NCBI RefSeq assembly: GCF_024868665.1
Contig: NC_079905.1
Coordinates: 4,597,658-4,661,657 of the forward strand
Reading direction: 5' to 3'
Source of the DNA: Triplophysa rosa
Lineage: Eukaryota; Chordata; Actinopteri; Cypriniformes; Nemacheilidae
Length of the DNA: 64,000 bases
The position numbers and the translations under genes were made by a program. Positions 22,894-34,035 of the stretch are shown one piece after another; the stretch's first letter is position 1, and each line of letters starts with the position of its first letter. Under the pieces are notes generated by a model, which was not told the DNA's origin, made no database searches, and was given only the letters and a program-made list of their open reading frames with translations.

Positions 22894-23155
22894 GGTAACA
22901 CTTTACAATAAGTAGCTATTTGTTAACAATTTGTTAATGCCTTAGCTAAAATTAACTAACAATGAAAAATACTAATATAGCATTTATTAATGTTAATTTC
23001 AGCATTTACTAACATATTAAAATCCAACGTTGTCACTGTTAACAATAACTGTATTGACATGAACATTAAGAGGGATTAATAAAAACTAAATTGTTCATTG
23101 TTAGCTAATGCATTTACTACGGTTAACAAATAGCACCTTATTGTGAAGTGTTACT
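22894..23155. mobile_element. hAT-type MITE with perfect 8-bp TSD
   Basis: The element begins GGTAACACTTTACAATAAGT and ends ACCTTATTGTGAAGTGTTACT, a terminal inverted repeat of about 20 bases with few mismatches. It is flanked by the perfect duplication gaataatt at 22886-22893 and 23156-23163. Its interior has inverted pieces such as TTGTTAAC and GTTAACAA. A second, older copy of the family is at 33517-34035. Confidence 0.85.
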
Positions 23156-23204
23156 GAATAATTTGTTACAGAAACCATTAGTTTGTATTGCAGTCACATT
23201 AACC

Positions 23205-25140
23205 AAATAGAAGAGAAGAAGAAAGAAAGAGCTTTATTGCCAAGTACGTTTGCACATACAAGGAATTTGTTTTGGTGACAGGAGCATCCAGAACACAGAA
23301 ACGGCAACAACAGTACACAGAGACCATAACACAATAGAATACAGTACACAATGATTTAAATAAGGGCCTATAGGTATAAAAAATTAAGAAATACAATACA
23401 ATAAACATAAGATAAAGATATAGAGAGTAAAGCTATGTGTGTATGTAAATATGTACAAGTAAAAAATAAGAATAGACTATTGTAGTACAAGGTATGTGCT
23501 ATATACAGCAGAATGAATGAAATATAATTTACAGATAAAGTTGTATAAAAATAGATAGTGTATTATCTGGAGGATATAATTAATATTGCACTTAATTATT
23601 ATTGCACAGAGTTATTAATTGCATGGTGTGTAATAACATTTAACTGTTCAAGAGGTAGATGGCCTGAGGGAAGAAGCTGTTTTGTGTCTGGTTGTTTTGG
23701 TGCTCAGTGCTCTGTAGCGCCGACCAGACGGCAACATTGTGAAGAGATGATGGCTTGGATGTGAGAGGTCCAGGGTGATTTTCTGAGCCCTTTTCCTCAG
23801 TCTGGATGTATACAGTTCTTGGAGGGTGGGCAGGGGAGCACCAATGATCTTCTCAGCAGTCCGAACCGTCCTCTGTAGTCTTCTGATGTCTGACTTTGTG
23901 GCTGAGCCAAACCAGACAGTGATGGATGTGCAGAGGACAGACTCTATGACAGCTGAGTAAAACTGTTTTAATAGAGTTTGTGGTAGGTTGAACTTCTTCA
24001 GCTGATGTAAGAAGTACAACCTTTGCTGGGGTTTTTTAGCAATGGAGCCAATGTGATTGTCCCACTTCAGGTTCTGAGAGATGGTGGTGCCCAGGAACCT
24101 GAATGACTCTACTGCTGCCACAGTGCTGTTCATGATGGTGAGAGGGGGGAGTGCAGGGGGGTTTCTCCTGAAGTCCACAATCGTCTCCACTGTTTTAAGC
24201 GTGTTCAGCTCCAAGTTGTTATGACTGCACCAGACAGCCAGCTGCTCAGCCTCCTGTCTGTACGCAGACTCATCACCATCCTGGATGAGGCCAATGAGTG
24301 TGGTGTCGTCTGCGAACTTCAGAAGTCTGACAGAAGGGTCCTGGGCAGTGCAGTCATTGGTGTACAGGGAGAAGAGCAGTGGGGAGAGAACGCACCCCTG
24401 GGGGGCGCCAGTGCTGATTGTGCGGATGCTGGATGTGAGTTTCCCCATTCTCACTAACTGCTGCCTGTCTGTCAGAAAGCTGGTGATCCACTGACAGATA
24501 GAGCCAGGAGCAGAAAGCTGGGTTAACTTTGTCTGGAGCAGTGATGGGATGATGGTGTTGAAAGCGGAGCTGAAGTCCACAAACAGGATCCTCACATAGG
24601 TCCCTGGTCTATCCAGATGTTTCAGGACCAGTGTTGGGTAAGTTACTCTGAAAAAGTAATTAATTACTAGTTACTAATTGCATATTCAATAGTGTAATTA
24701 GATTACTGTACAAATTACTCTCTCCAAAAAGTATTTAATTACTTATTACTAATTACTTTCTATATCCTATATCAACCTTGATTAGTTAAGTGATTCAAGG
24801 ATAGGCATGAAACGGCTCTTTTAATTCATTCAAATAAATAATATTAAACTACATAAAGTACTCTTATTAACTAACCAAAGTATTACAAATGTGAGAATTA
24901 TACATTAAAGCAGGGATTTTAAAGTTAGACTTTGAATTTTGATGTCAATTCCACTATTACACACACATATATTACACAAAGTATTTAGTTTAATTACATC
25001 AAAGTAACTGTAATTAAATTACAGAAAAACCAAGAGTAATCCCTTACTTTACTTTTTCAAGGGAAAAGTAATTAAATTACATTAACTAATTACTTAGTAA
25101 CTAGTTACACCCAACACTGTTCAGGACAAAATGCAGCCCT
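23205..25140 (-). mobile_element. 5'-truncated L2/CR1-like LINE split by a hAT MITE
   Basis: On the minus strand a reverse-transcriptase frame (24595-23648, about 315 residues) carries [27 protein letters not shown] and the catalytic LLKFADDTT. It ends in PSGRRYRAL and a short tail typical of fish L2/CR1-clade elements. The 3' UTR (about 23205-23650) contains CTTTATTGCCAAGTACG on the plus strand. The 5' part, including endonuclease and ORF1, is missing. A hAT MITE (24629-25119) interrupts the reverse-transcriptase frame, and about 20 bases of LINE continue beyond it, so the copy is dead. The 5' boundary near 25140 is approximate. Confidence 0.85.
24629..25119. mobile_element. hAT MITE nested in the LINE
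   Basis: The element starts CAGTGTTGGGTAAGTTACTC and ends TAGTTACACCCAACACTG. It has a perfect 8-base target duplication, ttcaggac, at 24621-24628 and 25120-25127. The interior is dominated by AGTAATTAATTACT-type sequence, as in other CAGTGTTGGG hAT MITEs of fish. It has no coding capacity and inserted into the reverse-transcriptase frame of the LINE. Confidence 0.92.
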
Positions 25141-25309
25141 AATAAAGCGAATAAATTAGGTTTTGTCATTTAGATGCATCTCAACGAAAGTAATGGATCC
25201 ATCTTATTTATAACCATACGGAGTTCAAAGTGACCTACTCTGACTGACGCGTCTCCTTGACAACCCACGCAGCGTAACGTCACGCACTTCAATAAGCTCT
25301 TCGGTGAAG

Positions 25310-28300
25310 ATGGCGGAGGCTGCCGCGGCTCCACGACACCGGTATTTCTGTCATTGCTGTAAATGTGAAATCGATCCCAAACTCCCGGTAAGTACAATGC
25401 AACACTTGATTGAGATGCATTCGGACTGTTCACATTATTATTGCCTCAAACGTGCAGTCTTCCCTAATTTTACTTTGATACGCAGGCACTAACCTTTATT
25501 ATTCGTTTGTAACGCGTCCTTTTGCTTTACGTGCAAGTTAAACCGCGTGAATGAGATTTCTATGTGTAAACTACGCACTAAATGTTACATGGAGTTTGTG
25601 ATGAGCGTCATGGTTTGCGTGGAATTCCGTATCCTAGTTTGGGAGTTACGCAGATGCCAAATATAGCACAGACGCAGCCGAAAGCAAGCTCGTTAAAGTA
25701 CAAACACATGAGTAAAGAAATGCATTACTTTAGAGTAGAAATAGCAGCGCGATTGTTTTTGTTTATTTTGTTTTATCTAAGTAGTTCACTATTTCTGAAA
25801 ACCTATAAATTGACTGTGCACGGTTACTTCCTGGTTTCGATAAGCCAGCTCAGGCATTTCCGGTGAACTGACAGCTATAGGATTTCATTCCACGCTCGCT
25901 GACATAAAAGTGTGAAAATCGATGATTGATAAACATCTAATGTACAACAATGTGTGTTTATTCATACTTGAAACAGGAGTATGTGTGTCCCAGATGTGAA
26001 TCTGGTTTCATTGAAGAGCTTTCGGAGAATAACAGGTTGGTTTTGCACGTGTCCCAATAACTGTAATGATTACGTTTGTGTGCACTTTCATTCAGTGTCT
26101 TTGGGCATAATTTCTTTTATTTCGTATTTATTTATAATGTTATCCATTTTTTAAATGAGTAAAACATGTTTTTCAGTCTTCAGAGAGCTGATGGTACTGG
26201 TGCAGGTGATGAAATGACCTCACAGTTTTCAGAGGTAGAATATTTGTTTTTGTTTATTCCTTTAAAATATAAGTGAAATAGATAGTGGACACCACTGAGG
26301 CAGAATTACTTGGTCTGGTGTTTCTGTCACTAAGAGCCTTTTGTTTCTTTCTTCACTATTAGCTGTGGCAGCTGCTCTTCATGGAACGTTCAGCCCTCCT
26401 GTCTGACCCCACGGTCACAGATGTCCTCCGGAGCCGCTCTGGGGTCGAGGCTGCAGTTGGTGATCCTGCCTCTGGGACAGTGGGACCTGTAGTTTCCACA
26501 GAGTCTTCTACAGACTGCACTGAGCCGTCACGCCTCCCTCAACAAAGCAGTCACCAGCGAAACCCAAGACTGGATCAGGGACAGGCTATGGAGGGGTGTG
26601 TTTTGCCACTTGTAACAGTTGCTGTCACCTGGTCCTGCATTAGGTTTATGACTGAGAACCAGATGAAAACCTTAATTAAGCTAATTTAATGAAAATCTAT
26701 ATTTATATCCCACCAAGAAATATGCTTTTAACTTCTGCAAAACCATGTTCCTGTTTAATACTGTATGACACTGTATTTTTATTTGTTTTATTAAGGATTG
26801 TCCAGCAGTTCCTGGCCGGTCTGTTTAGCAATTCTGACATTACTGGTTCCCAAACATCTTCGTGGTATGTTCTTCTTGCTGTGACCTCCGTATTCAGTGT
26901 ACATGACATGCATTTCTCATTCTCTCTACCTCTCAGGTCGAGCATGTTACACTCTAACCCTCAAGATTACGCTTGGGGACAAGGAGGCCTAGATGTGGTC
27001 ATTACACAGGTGAGTAACATTGTCATTGATGTCATCATCCAATGCAGCATCTTGTGAAATGACTCATGTCCTGGACCGCTTTCGCTTCGCCTCATTAGTC
27101 ATCAACACATTTTGCCCGCTGGCGTTTAAATTTGTCACAGTTCATGAGCGTGACCTTTCAAGTCAAACACGTTATAGTTCTTTCCCGCTGAAATTAAAAA
27201 AGCATTAAACGTATCCTGATACTCAACCTTTGCTGTCTTTTTCCAGTTGCTCGGTCAGACTGAATGTAGCGGTCCCCCTCCTGCTGAGAAAGAGATGATC
27301 TCATCTCTTCCCACCATTAGCATCTCCTCAGAGCAGGCTGGTAAGTTCCCATAATCCTCTGAGTCACCACTCACACCACGGCTCTTTTAAGTGCCGGAAA
27401 AGCAAAACGAAAAAAGAAAAGCTGTTTGCATACTTCTGGACACCTCCGATGATGTTTTTGTTACTGTTGTGGCTGAATGAGCCATAATTCAGCCTAAACA
27501 TGATCTAAACATCTGCTTTTTGACAGACCAGTCTATGTTTGGCCAAGGGCAGGTCAATGATCCGTAGTTTCCCCTCTGTTTAGCAGTTTGAGTTATGCCT
27601 CAATCAGGATACATTTGTATTTTCATTTGTTTGCGAGAATTAATGGGAGAGCGTTTAGATAGAGTGCCTTAGAGTCACAGGTTTCTATAATATTCTGGTC
27701 CTTAGAAATGTTTTATCGTTTACTGAGCAGTAGTAATATTGTTGCTTTTGTAAAAAACATTCAAAAAGAGATCAGTTCCTAAAGGATGATTCCTTAAAGG
27801 AACAGTTCACCCAAAAATGAAAATTCTGTCTTTTTATTTGATATGACTTTCTCCTATGAAACACAAAATATCAAGAGGTTTTTAAGATTTTATTTTTTAT
27901 ACAGCACATTTTAAAAGTCTATTCCTCACAAAGTCAAAGCTATCGTAACACGTCATAAGTCATTTTGGAGCTTAATGGCTATTTTAGTTCACTCCCATTA
28001 TAGGAACACCACATGATGCTATTTCAAAATGGTTTACTAAAGAAGTAGTCATTAAACGAGTAGTTCACCCAGAAATGAAAATTCTGTCATAATTTTCTCA
28101 CCAACACGTCATTTTAAACCTGTATGACTCACTTCAGCAAAACACAAAAGAAGATATTTTGAAGAATGTTGGTAAACAAAAACCGTCGGTCCCCATTGAC
28201 TTGCATTGGTTTTGTGCCCATACAATAGAAGTCAATGGGGGCCGACGGTTTTTGGTTACCAACATTCTTCAAAATATCTGCTTTTGTGTTTTGCTGAAGA

Positions 28301-29260
28301 AAGAAAGTCATACAGGTTTGAAATGTCAAAAGGGATGGTTCACCCAAAAACAGGTTTGGAACAACCTGCGGGTGAGGAAATGATGACAGAATTCAATTCA
28401 TTTTCAAAATATTACAGTGTATCAAAGCAGTAAATACTGGGAAGGAAAGTACAGGCAAAAATAAAGATTGTAAATGGAATGTTATGTATTATATATATAC
28501 TGTATAGCAGCGGTCACCAACCCTGCTCCTGGAGATCGACCGTTCTGAAGATTTCAGCTCTAACCCCAATCAAACACACTTGAATTATCTAATCAAGGTG
28601 TTCAGGTTTGCTTGATAATTACAGACAGGTGTGCTGAAGCAGGGTCGGAGCTGCAGTCTGCAGGACGGTCGATCTCCAGGAGCAGGGTTGGTGACCACTG
28701 CTGTATAGTTTATATAGTTCCTATAGTGCTGTTAGGAAAGTATGCATATCAAATTTTAAATACTCCTACAAGATCCTACATTATTGATCCCCGAGTCATA
28801 CATCTATTTGGTTATTGAGATTTCCATTTCTTACAGCCTATGTAGGCGGCACGTGACAAATGACACCCCTCCACTTTCCTCGGTTGTTCATCCGTGCATA
28901 TTTTTCCCCCTTCTCTGTCTCTCAGCATGCCAGCTGGAATGCCCTGTGTGTAGAGAAGAGTATTCTACAGGAGAATCTGTCCGGCAGTTGCCCTGTCTGC
29001 ACTGCTATCACAGCAACTGTATCGTGCCTTGGCTACAACTGGTACAGCATGAGTTCTATAAAATCAATTTCACACTGCAGTTAACTCTAGGTTCTGAAAA
29101 TGTATACATACATTAATGTAATATTTGTCATTTTACATGTTAACAGCACGACACCTGTCCCGTCTGCCGGAAAAGTCTGGATGGTGAGGACTGTGGTTTC
29201 CAGCCACCTCCGAGGCCAAACCCCTCAACACCGACCATAGAGGAACATAGCACTCTTTAG
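25310..29260 (+). CDS. rnf115: E3 ubiquitin-protein ligase RNF115
   Basis: Nine exons, 25310-25387, 25977-26035, 26177-26234, 26363-26595, 26796-26864, 26937-27009, 27247-27340, 28926-29041 and 29147-29260, join to 894 nt (297 aa; human RNF115 is 304). The N-terminus [20 protein letters not shown] with [11 protein letters not shown] is the BCA2-type zinc finger that binds ubiquitin. FSELW and [18 protein letters not shown] favour RNF115 over RNF126. The C-terminal RING-H2 has [23 protein letters not shown] and HDTCPVC. Such ligases act in endosomal trafficking and ubiquitination of membrane receptors. Compared with mammals the central segment is divergent and the RING has LHCYH where NHFFH is usual, but the zinc ligands are kept. 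Intron 7 is full of MITEs. Confidence 0.9.
27794..28410. mobile_element. Angel-like palindromic MITEs in rnf115 intron 7
   Basis: A partial copy starts at 27794 (TTAAAGGAACAGTTCACCC). A fuller copy spans 28054-28410, beginning TTAAACGAGTAGTTCACCC and including the arms GAAGAATGTTGGTAA and TTACCAACATTCTTC around a loop with GTCAATGGGGGCC. The TTAAAGG ends and foldback structure fit the zebrafish Angel / T2-Kolobok-type MITEs. Confidence 0.8.
28508..28700. mobile_element. hAT MITE with near-perfect 36-bp TIRs
   Basis: The ends CAGCGGTCACCAACCCTGCT and AGCAGGGTTGGTGACCACTG are inverted over about 36 bases with a single mismatch, which suggests recent activity. The perfect 8-base duplication ctgtatag is at 28500-28507 and 28701-28708. 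It lies in rnf115 intron 7. Confidence 0.92.
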
Positions 29261-30700
29261 TGATGTTTATTCTCATCAATCCAGGACAGAAAGCAACACA
29301 AACAGTCATGAGCACCATATTTTGAAAAACATTTGAATATTTGGAGACAGACATCGATATCTGAATCAATAGCTGTTTGACCAGCGTTAGTGTATGTTAA
29401 TCAAATTTGTGAAGTAAAATATCTCAAATGTTTATGGTCCGACTTGAACAAATATGTGATTATTTATTCATTTTGGGTTGAAGTAAACATAGACTCTTAG
29501 GTCGACCCCCAGGACTGGAGCTGACCATCACCGAGTTAGATGATACAGAGTTATCTCAGAGGGTACAGTTCAGGTTGCATATGCATATTTTATGACATGT
29601 TTACCCTATAGCTTTTTCAGAGCTTTTACTGCATCTTAAAAATGTGAGCACACGGTTCACTTTTCTTCTTCATCTGCCTCGCACATGTCTTCACTCTTTT
29701 GAAGGTATCATAGAAAAGTTTGAACCTATACACCTGCTCCTATTCAAACACTGTGAAACATATGCAACACTTCTTTGATCGTGGAGAGTGCCTATTTAAT
29801 AGAAGACTGTGAAATGTCTTCACTATTTTGTTGAATAGAAAGGAAAATGCTATTTATGATATTTATGAAGGGAAACGTATGATCTGTAGAAAAGAATGTA
29901 TTACCATGTGATGAAGCTGACACTGTTTTTAAATGTTTTAGAACTATATTTTGATGTTGATGTCGGTGCTTTTGTCTTCATGCTCAGGGTTTTGAGTCCC
30001 AGAACTTATGAAAGGCCTTTTGTATAATTTGTGTGGTATTAAACGTTATAGAATGTAAAATGTTTACATAAATAAAACAAAAAGGGACAACTTAACCGAC
30101 TGTCATTCTTGCTCTCTTATTTGCACTTTTGACATTAAAACAGATCACTGTTTTAATGATGTTTTAAAAACACAAAATAAATTAAAGTATACTAGCTAGT
30201 TTATTGCTGCATCTTTTAATAATTTTCATTCAACAGGACAACATTATAATAGAGGCAAGTAAGATAAAAAACACATTTTATTATTTTTAATCTATTGATA
30301 TGTCATGTCAGTACCAAAAACAAATAGGCACATAATAACAAATAAAATATGTGTTGCACTTTGTAAAATCACAAATACTTTAGTAAAAACCGTTTTAAGG
30401 CAAGTCTGGACCAACAGTCGTTTTTGAACATTTAATTTAATATTGTTTGAAGCTAAGAAAACTAAATGGTTTCAAAACAAGTCATTCATTGTACAACAAG
30501 CTTGGCCTCCAAAAACTTACATTTGGGGCATTATTATTATGATATTAGGATATTCCAAATATAAACGAGTCGCGGAAAGCCCATTCTTGGATGCGTGTTT
30601 TTTTTTCCGTGAAATCAATAATAATAGTCCTTCGACATTATATGGAGCCACTGACACCAGTAGCAGATGCAGAATAGTCGCTCAGAAATAACCGCATGTA
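29261..30700 (+). other. rnf115 3' UTR and rnf115-ash1l intergenic DNA
   Basis: An AATAAA near 30070 is a likely poly(A) signal for rnf115, giving a 3' UTR of about 0.8 kb. The remaining 600 bases up to the ash1l promoter are AT-rich and contain no gene. Confidence 0.45.
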
Positions 30701-31720
30701 TTGTGCAACTATTTATCATACCGTCCCGCCCCCTTCACGCATGAGCCAATGGTTGAATGGGAGTTAGCGTGAACGGAGAAAAAGGTCAAATAAAAAGCAG
30801 CGTTGGCCCGGGTGTCGTCGCTGCTCTCCTAACGATTGGACTCTGCCCATACACAACCCGCCTCACGGCTACGATTCCCACGGGAGTCTCGATATGTCAT
30901 CGTGGGTAAACACTGCCACGAGCGTACGACAACACGACCCCCCCTCCCGAAAGAGTAAGAAATTAGCGTTTCATAAAATAAACGTTCTTAAGCGATACAA
31001 CACTAAATGCACAATTGCTTTACAAATGCGATGTATCTGACAAAACCCCCCATCCCGTAATAGATTTAAATGTGTGTCGTTCATTTGTATGCCCCGTAGT
31101 ACGAGGCAAGGAGAAAGCGTTGGAACAACTGCCCTCTCCCCCCTCCCTTCTCCCCCTGTGCCCCCTCCTTTCCCCCGCTCTCTGCGCGGCGCTCGCTCCC
31201 TCCCGCCCCTCCCGCTCTGACTGTGTGAGAATGCCCGTGTTATACTGACAGAAACGATACGGGCTTAGCAGACATGGAGGCCCGATTAACGAGAGAGGCC
31301 CATTCCGACCCGTCTGACCTCAACTAACGTGGACTCGGAGAGGGATTCGGGCGACAAAGCGGAATATCACGGGTAACGAGTGCCGCAGGGAAGACGAGGG
31401 AGAGGGCGAATACATTTTGAGATCCATTTCGGGTCCTCTGTTGATTCAACGCAGCGGCCGCCATTTTGTTGACAGTTCGTGTTTTTTTAATAACCCGTGC
31501 AGGGCTCATCCCGAAGATCGTTATATTTTTAAATGCGCTCATTTTCGTCGTTCTGATGATGTTTTTACGTTATTGATATATTTATATTGACAGCCCGTGT
31601 GTGAGGGCAATACTTTGCTACGCGGATCCCCACCAGCAGAGGCTGCTTCGTTACGTTTAACGTTACTAGTCGTGTGGACGGATCGCGGGGGTTAGCTGGC
31701 CACACCAGCAAATGTGCCTG
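30700..31720 (+). promoter_or_regulatory. CpG-rich ash1l promoter and likely first exon
   Basis: This is the most CpG-dense stretch of the window, with a CCAAT box (GAGCCAATGG near 30743), long C-rich runs at 31120-31210 and GCGGCCGCCATTTTG near 31452, which contains a YY1-type GCCATTTT core. It lies upstream of ash1l on the same strand and nothing else is nearby. A short upstream ORF begins at ATG 31274. The transcription start is not determined. Confidence 0.55.
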
Positions 31721-32252
31721 TCAGGACACATCAGTCGTTTCGTTCGAGTGGGGGGGGGTTTGGTGGTACGAATTACCTGTTATAAATTCGGTTCTTTGGG
31801 GGTGGTAAACACGGAGACGTGAATTGAATGGCCGTTGACGTTGTATACGTGGGGTTCTAGCCAACTTACCTTGGTCACAGACATGTGTCTTTCAAAATCG
31901 CAAAGGCGTTTTGACATCCCGTGATGGTAAACAGTCGCAGCCCAACAACTTGCTATTTTAGTGTTATTTCGACTAGCGTTAGCATTTCGCACGTATAGTT
32001 GCACAATGTTGTGATATAGGTTGAGATTGTGATTTGCTCTTTGCTAACGAGCTATGCTAACTAGATTACGATCATAAACCGTGACCAGTGCGCCCCGTGC
32101 AGATAAATAACATTACGGCATATTTGCGAAGGGTGGCTCGAGCTACTGACTCGACGAATATTTGTTAGGCTTTGTCATGCATTATACACCGTGGTCTGTT
32201 CCGCGATAAATCTGACCAGTTATTTCCTTTTTGCTTGTTTTTGGCACATCAG

Positions 32253-32349
32253 CAATTTCAAGTTAAATCTCCAGGAGACCATGCTGTTACGTACGAGGGG
32301 AGGATTTTGATCCCAAAGGATGTGAGCGTAGTTCTGGACCGTTATCAAG
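32253..32349 (+). other. candidate ash1l 5' UTR exon
   Basis: This 97-base segment has a strong acceptor (a T-rich tract, then GGCACATCAG) and a strong donor (TATCAAG|GTGAGT) and lies between the CpG promoter and the first coding exon. It is open in one frame (ending ILIPKDVSVVLDRYQ) but has no in-frame ATG. It also contains a short upstream ORF starting at an ATG near 32281. I read it as non-coding leader; a cassette exon of another transcript is also possible. Confidence 0.4.
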
Positions 32350-33516
32350 GTGAGTAGCTTGATTGTATTCTATATTTAGACCGCAAATGACAGCGACTAA
32401 ATTAGTTTGTTGGAGAATGGCTTTGTTATTACGACATAATCTGCCAAAATAGATCAAGCAAATGCGTTATTAAAGATTACGACACCTGCAATCGCATAGT
32501 ACGCCCACTTTGTTGATTTAAGTAGTAATGCCAGAATATTGTTAAAAATTGTATTGCTTTTTGGAAAGGTCATGTCAGACCCAGTCCTTAAAAATAGATA
32601 ACGTACTTTTAAGTCCCTCAAATCGCTTACAATTGACGCCGGCGGCAGAATTATCCTCAGTTAACCTCGCTCACTCGAAAAGGTTCATTGCGCGTGCAAA
32701 TTGCGCGGGGCTTTGCGTGCAAATATTTCCCTGTTGGAGTCGATGCGTGGCATCAGTAGTTTAACGTGTGAACGTCGCAGACAGTAGAGAACTATGAGGA
32801 AGAGCTGTCTGAAGCCTTTGAGTCACCTTTGACCTCTGACTCTGCTGTCATGGAAACCAGAACCGACGCTTCCCGCTGACTGAGCGCAGTGGACTGGATT
32901 GTCTTGATTTCAGACGGCATTTATTTTGTGGTTTTCAAAGAATGAGCTAAAACGCTTCTAACTTGAAATCTGAGTATAGATTAATAGCGGATCTCAGTGT
33001 TCAATCGTTTTAGTTCCGATCTGTGGTCCTTTCTGCTTGTGTTGGTTGCGAAGTTGCGAGCAGTGTGTTGTAGTAGATAAACGAATCAATGGACGATAAA
33101 TGGATACATTGCAAGCATACAGTTCACAACACTTTGTCATTGTGTTTAACGAATTATCAAATGTCAAAAGTGGAATTAATTTGAAATATATTATACACTT
33201 TCTTGTAGTGATTGTCAATCTTATTTGAACATCGTTGTGATAAAGTTCACCCGTGCTTCCTCTTCTTGGGCACGCCTGTGAACTTCAGAGGAACTGACTT
33301 AATATACCCCACTAAAAATCACCTTGGGACCAGTTTGTCAAAAGCTGTTCCAAAAATAGCTTTGAGTCTTAACATAATGTAAAGCCAGCTGGTTTGATAC
33401 TTTGTTTCCAATGCAATGACCTTCATACATCTTTAAGTGTCAATAATGGACCATATATTTGCATTAGAGTTTGAACAAATTAATCTTGTATTTCAAATGC
33501 TGAGTTTAAATAAAAG

Positions 33517-34035
33517 GGTAACACTTTTACTTTTACTTTAGGTTGTATTAGTTAACATTGTTTAATGCATTAGCTAACACGAACTAACAATGTGTATAGT
33601 TTTTCGGCATTTATTAATGGCAAAAGAGTTGTTCATGTTGGTTCATGATGCATTAACTAATAACAGTTAACTTTTGATTGTAAAATGTTTTAGGACATGC
33701 TGGAATTAACAGAAACTAAGATTAATAAATGCTATAGAAGAGTTGTGAGTTCGTGCTATGGATTAATGTTAACAAATTAGGGATGGGCGATACGGCCCTA
33801 AAATTCTATCACGGTAATTTCTGGTATTTGTTGCAATAACTATACAAATGACGATATATTTATAACACCATCCACCGCTGTTTTTTGCTACAAGTGTTAG
33901 TAGCTGCATGTAGTCTAGAGCCTCAGAAACACAAACATTAATCAAAAAGTAAAACTTACTTTCTACCAGTATATCGCAAACGATATAATATCGCCCATCC
34001 CTATAACAAATACAACATTGTTGTAAAGTGTTGCC
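33517..34035. mobile_element. older MITE split by a younger hAT MITE
   Basis: GGTAACACTTTTACTTTTAC at the left and GTTGTAAAGTGTTGCC at the right match the ends of the element at 22894-23155. The flanking 8-mers aataaaag and aataatag differ at one base. A complete second element (33778-34003) sits inside it. Confidence 0.75.
33778..34003. mobile_element. nested hAT MITE with perfect 8-bp TSD
   Basis: It begins TAGGGATGGGCGATA and ends TATCGCCCATCCCTA, a perfect 15-base inverted repeat. It is flanked by taacaaat at 33770-33777 and 34004-34011. The interior has further inverted ACGATATA-type sequence. It inserted into the older MITE at 33517-34035 in the ash1l 5' intron. Confidence 0.92.
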
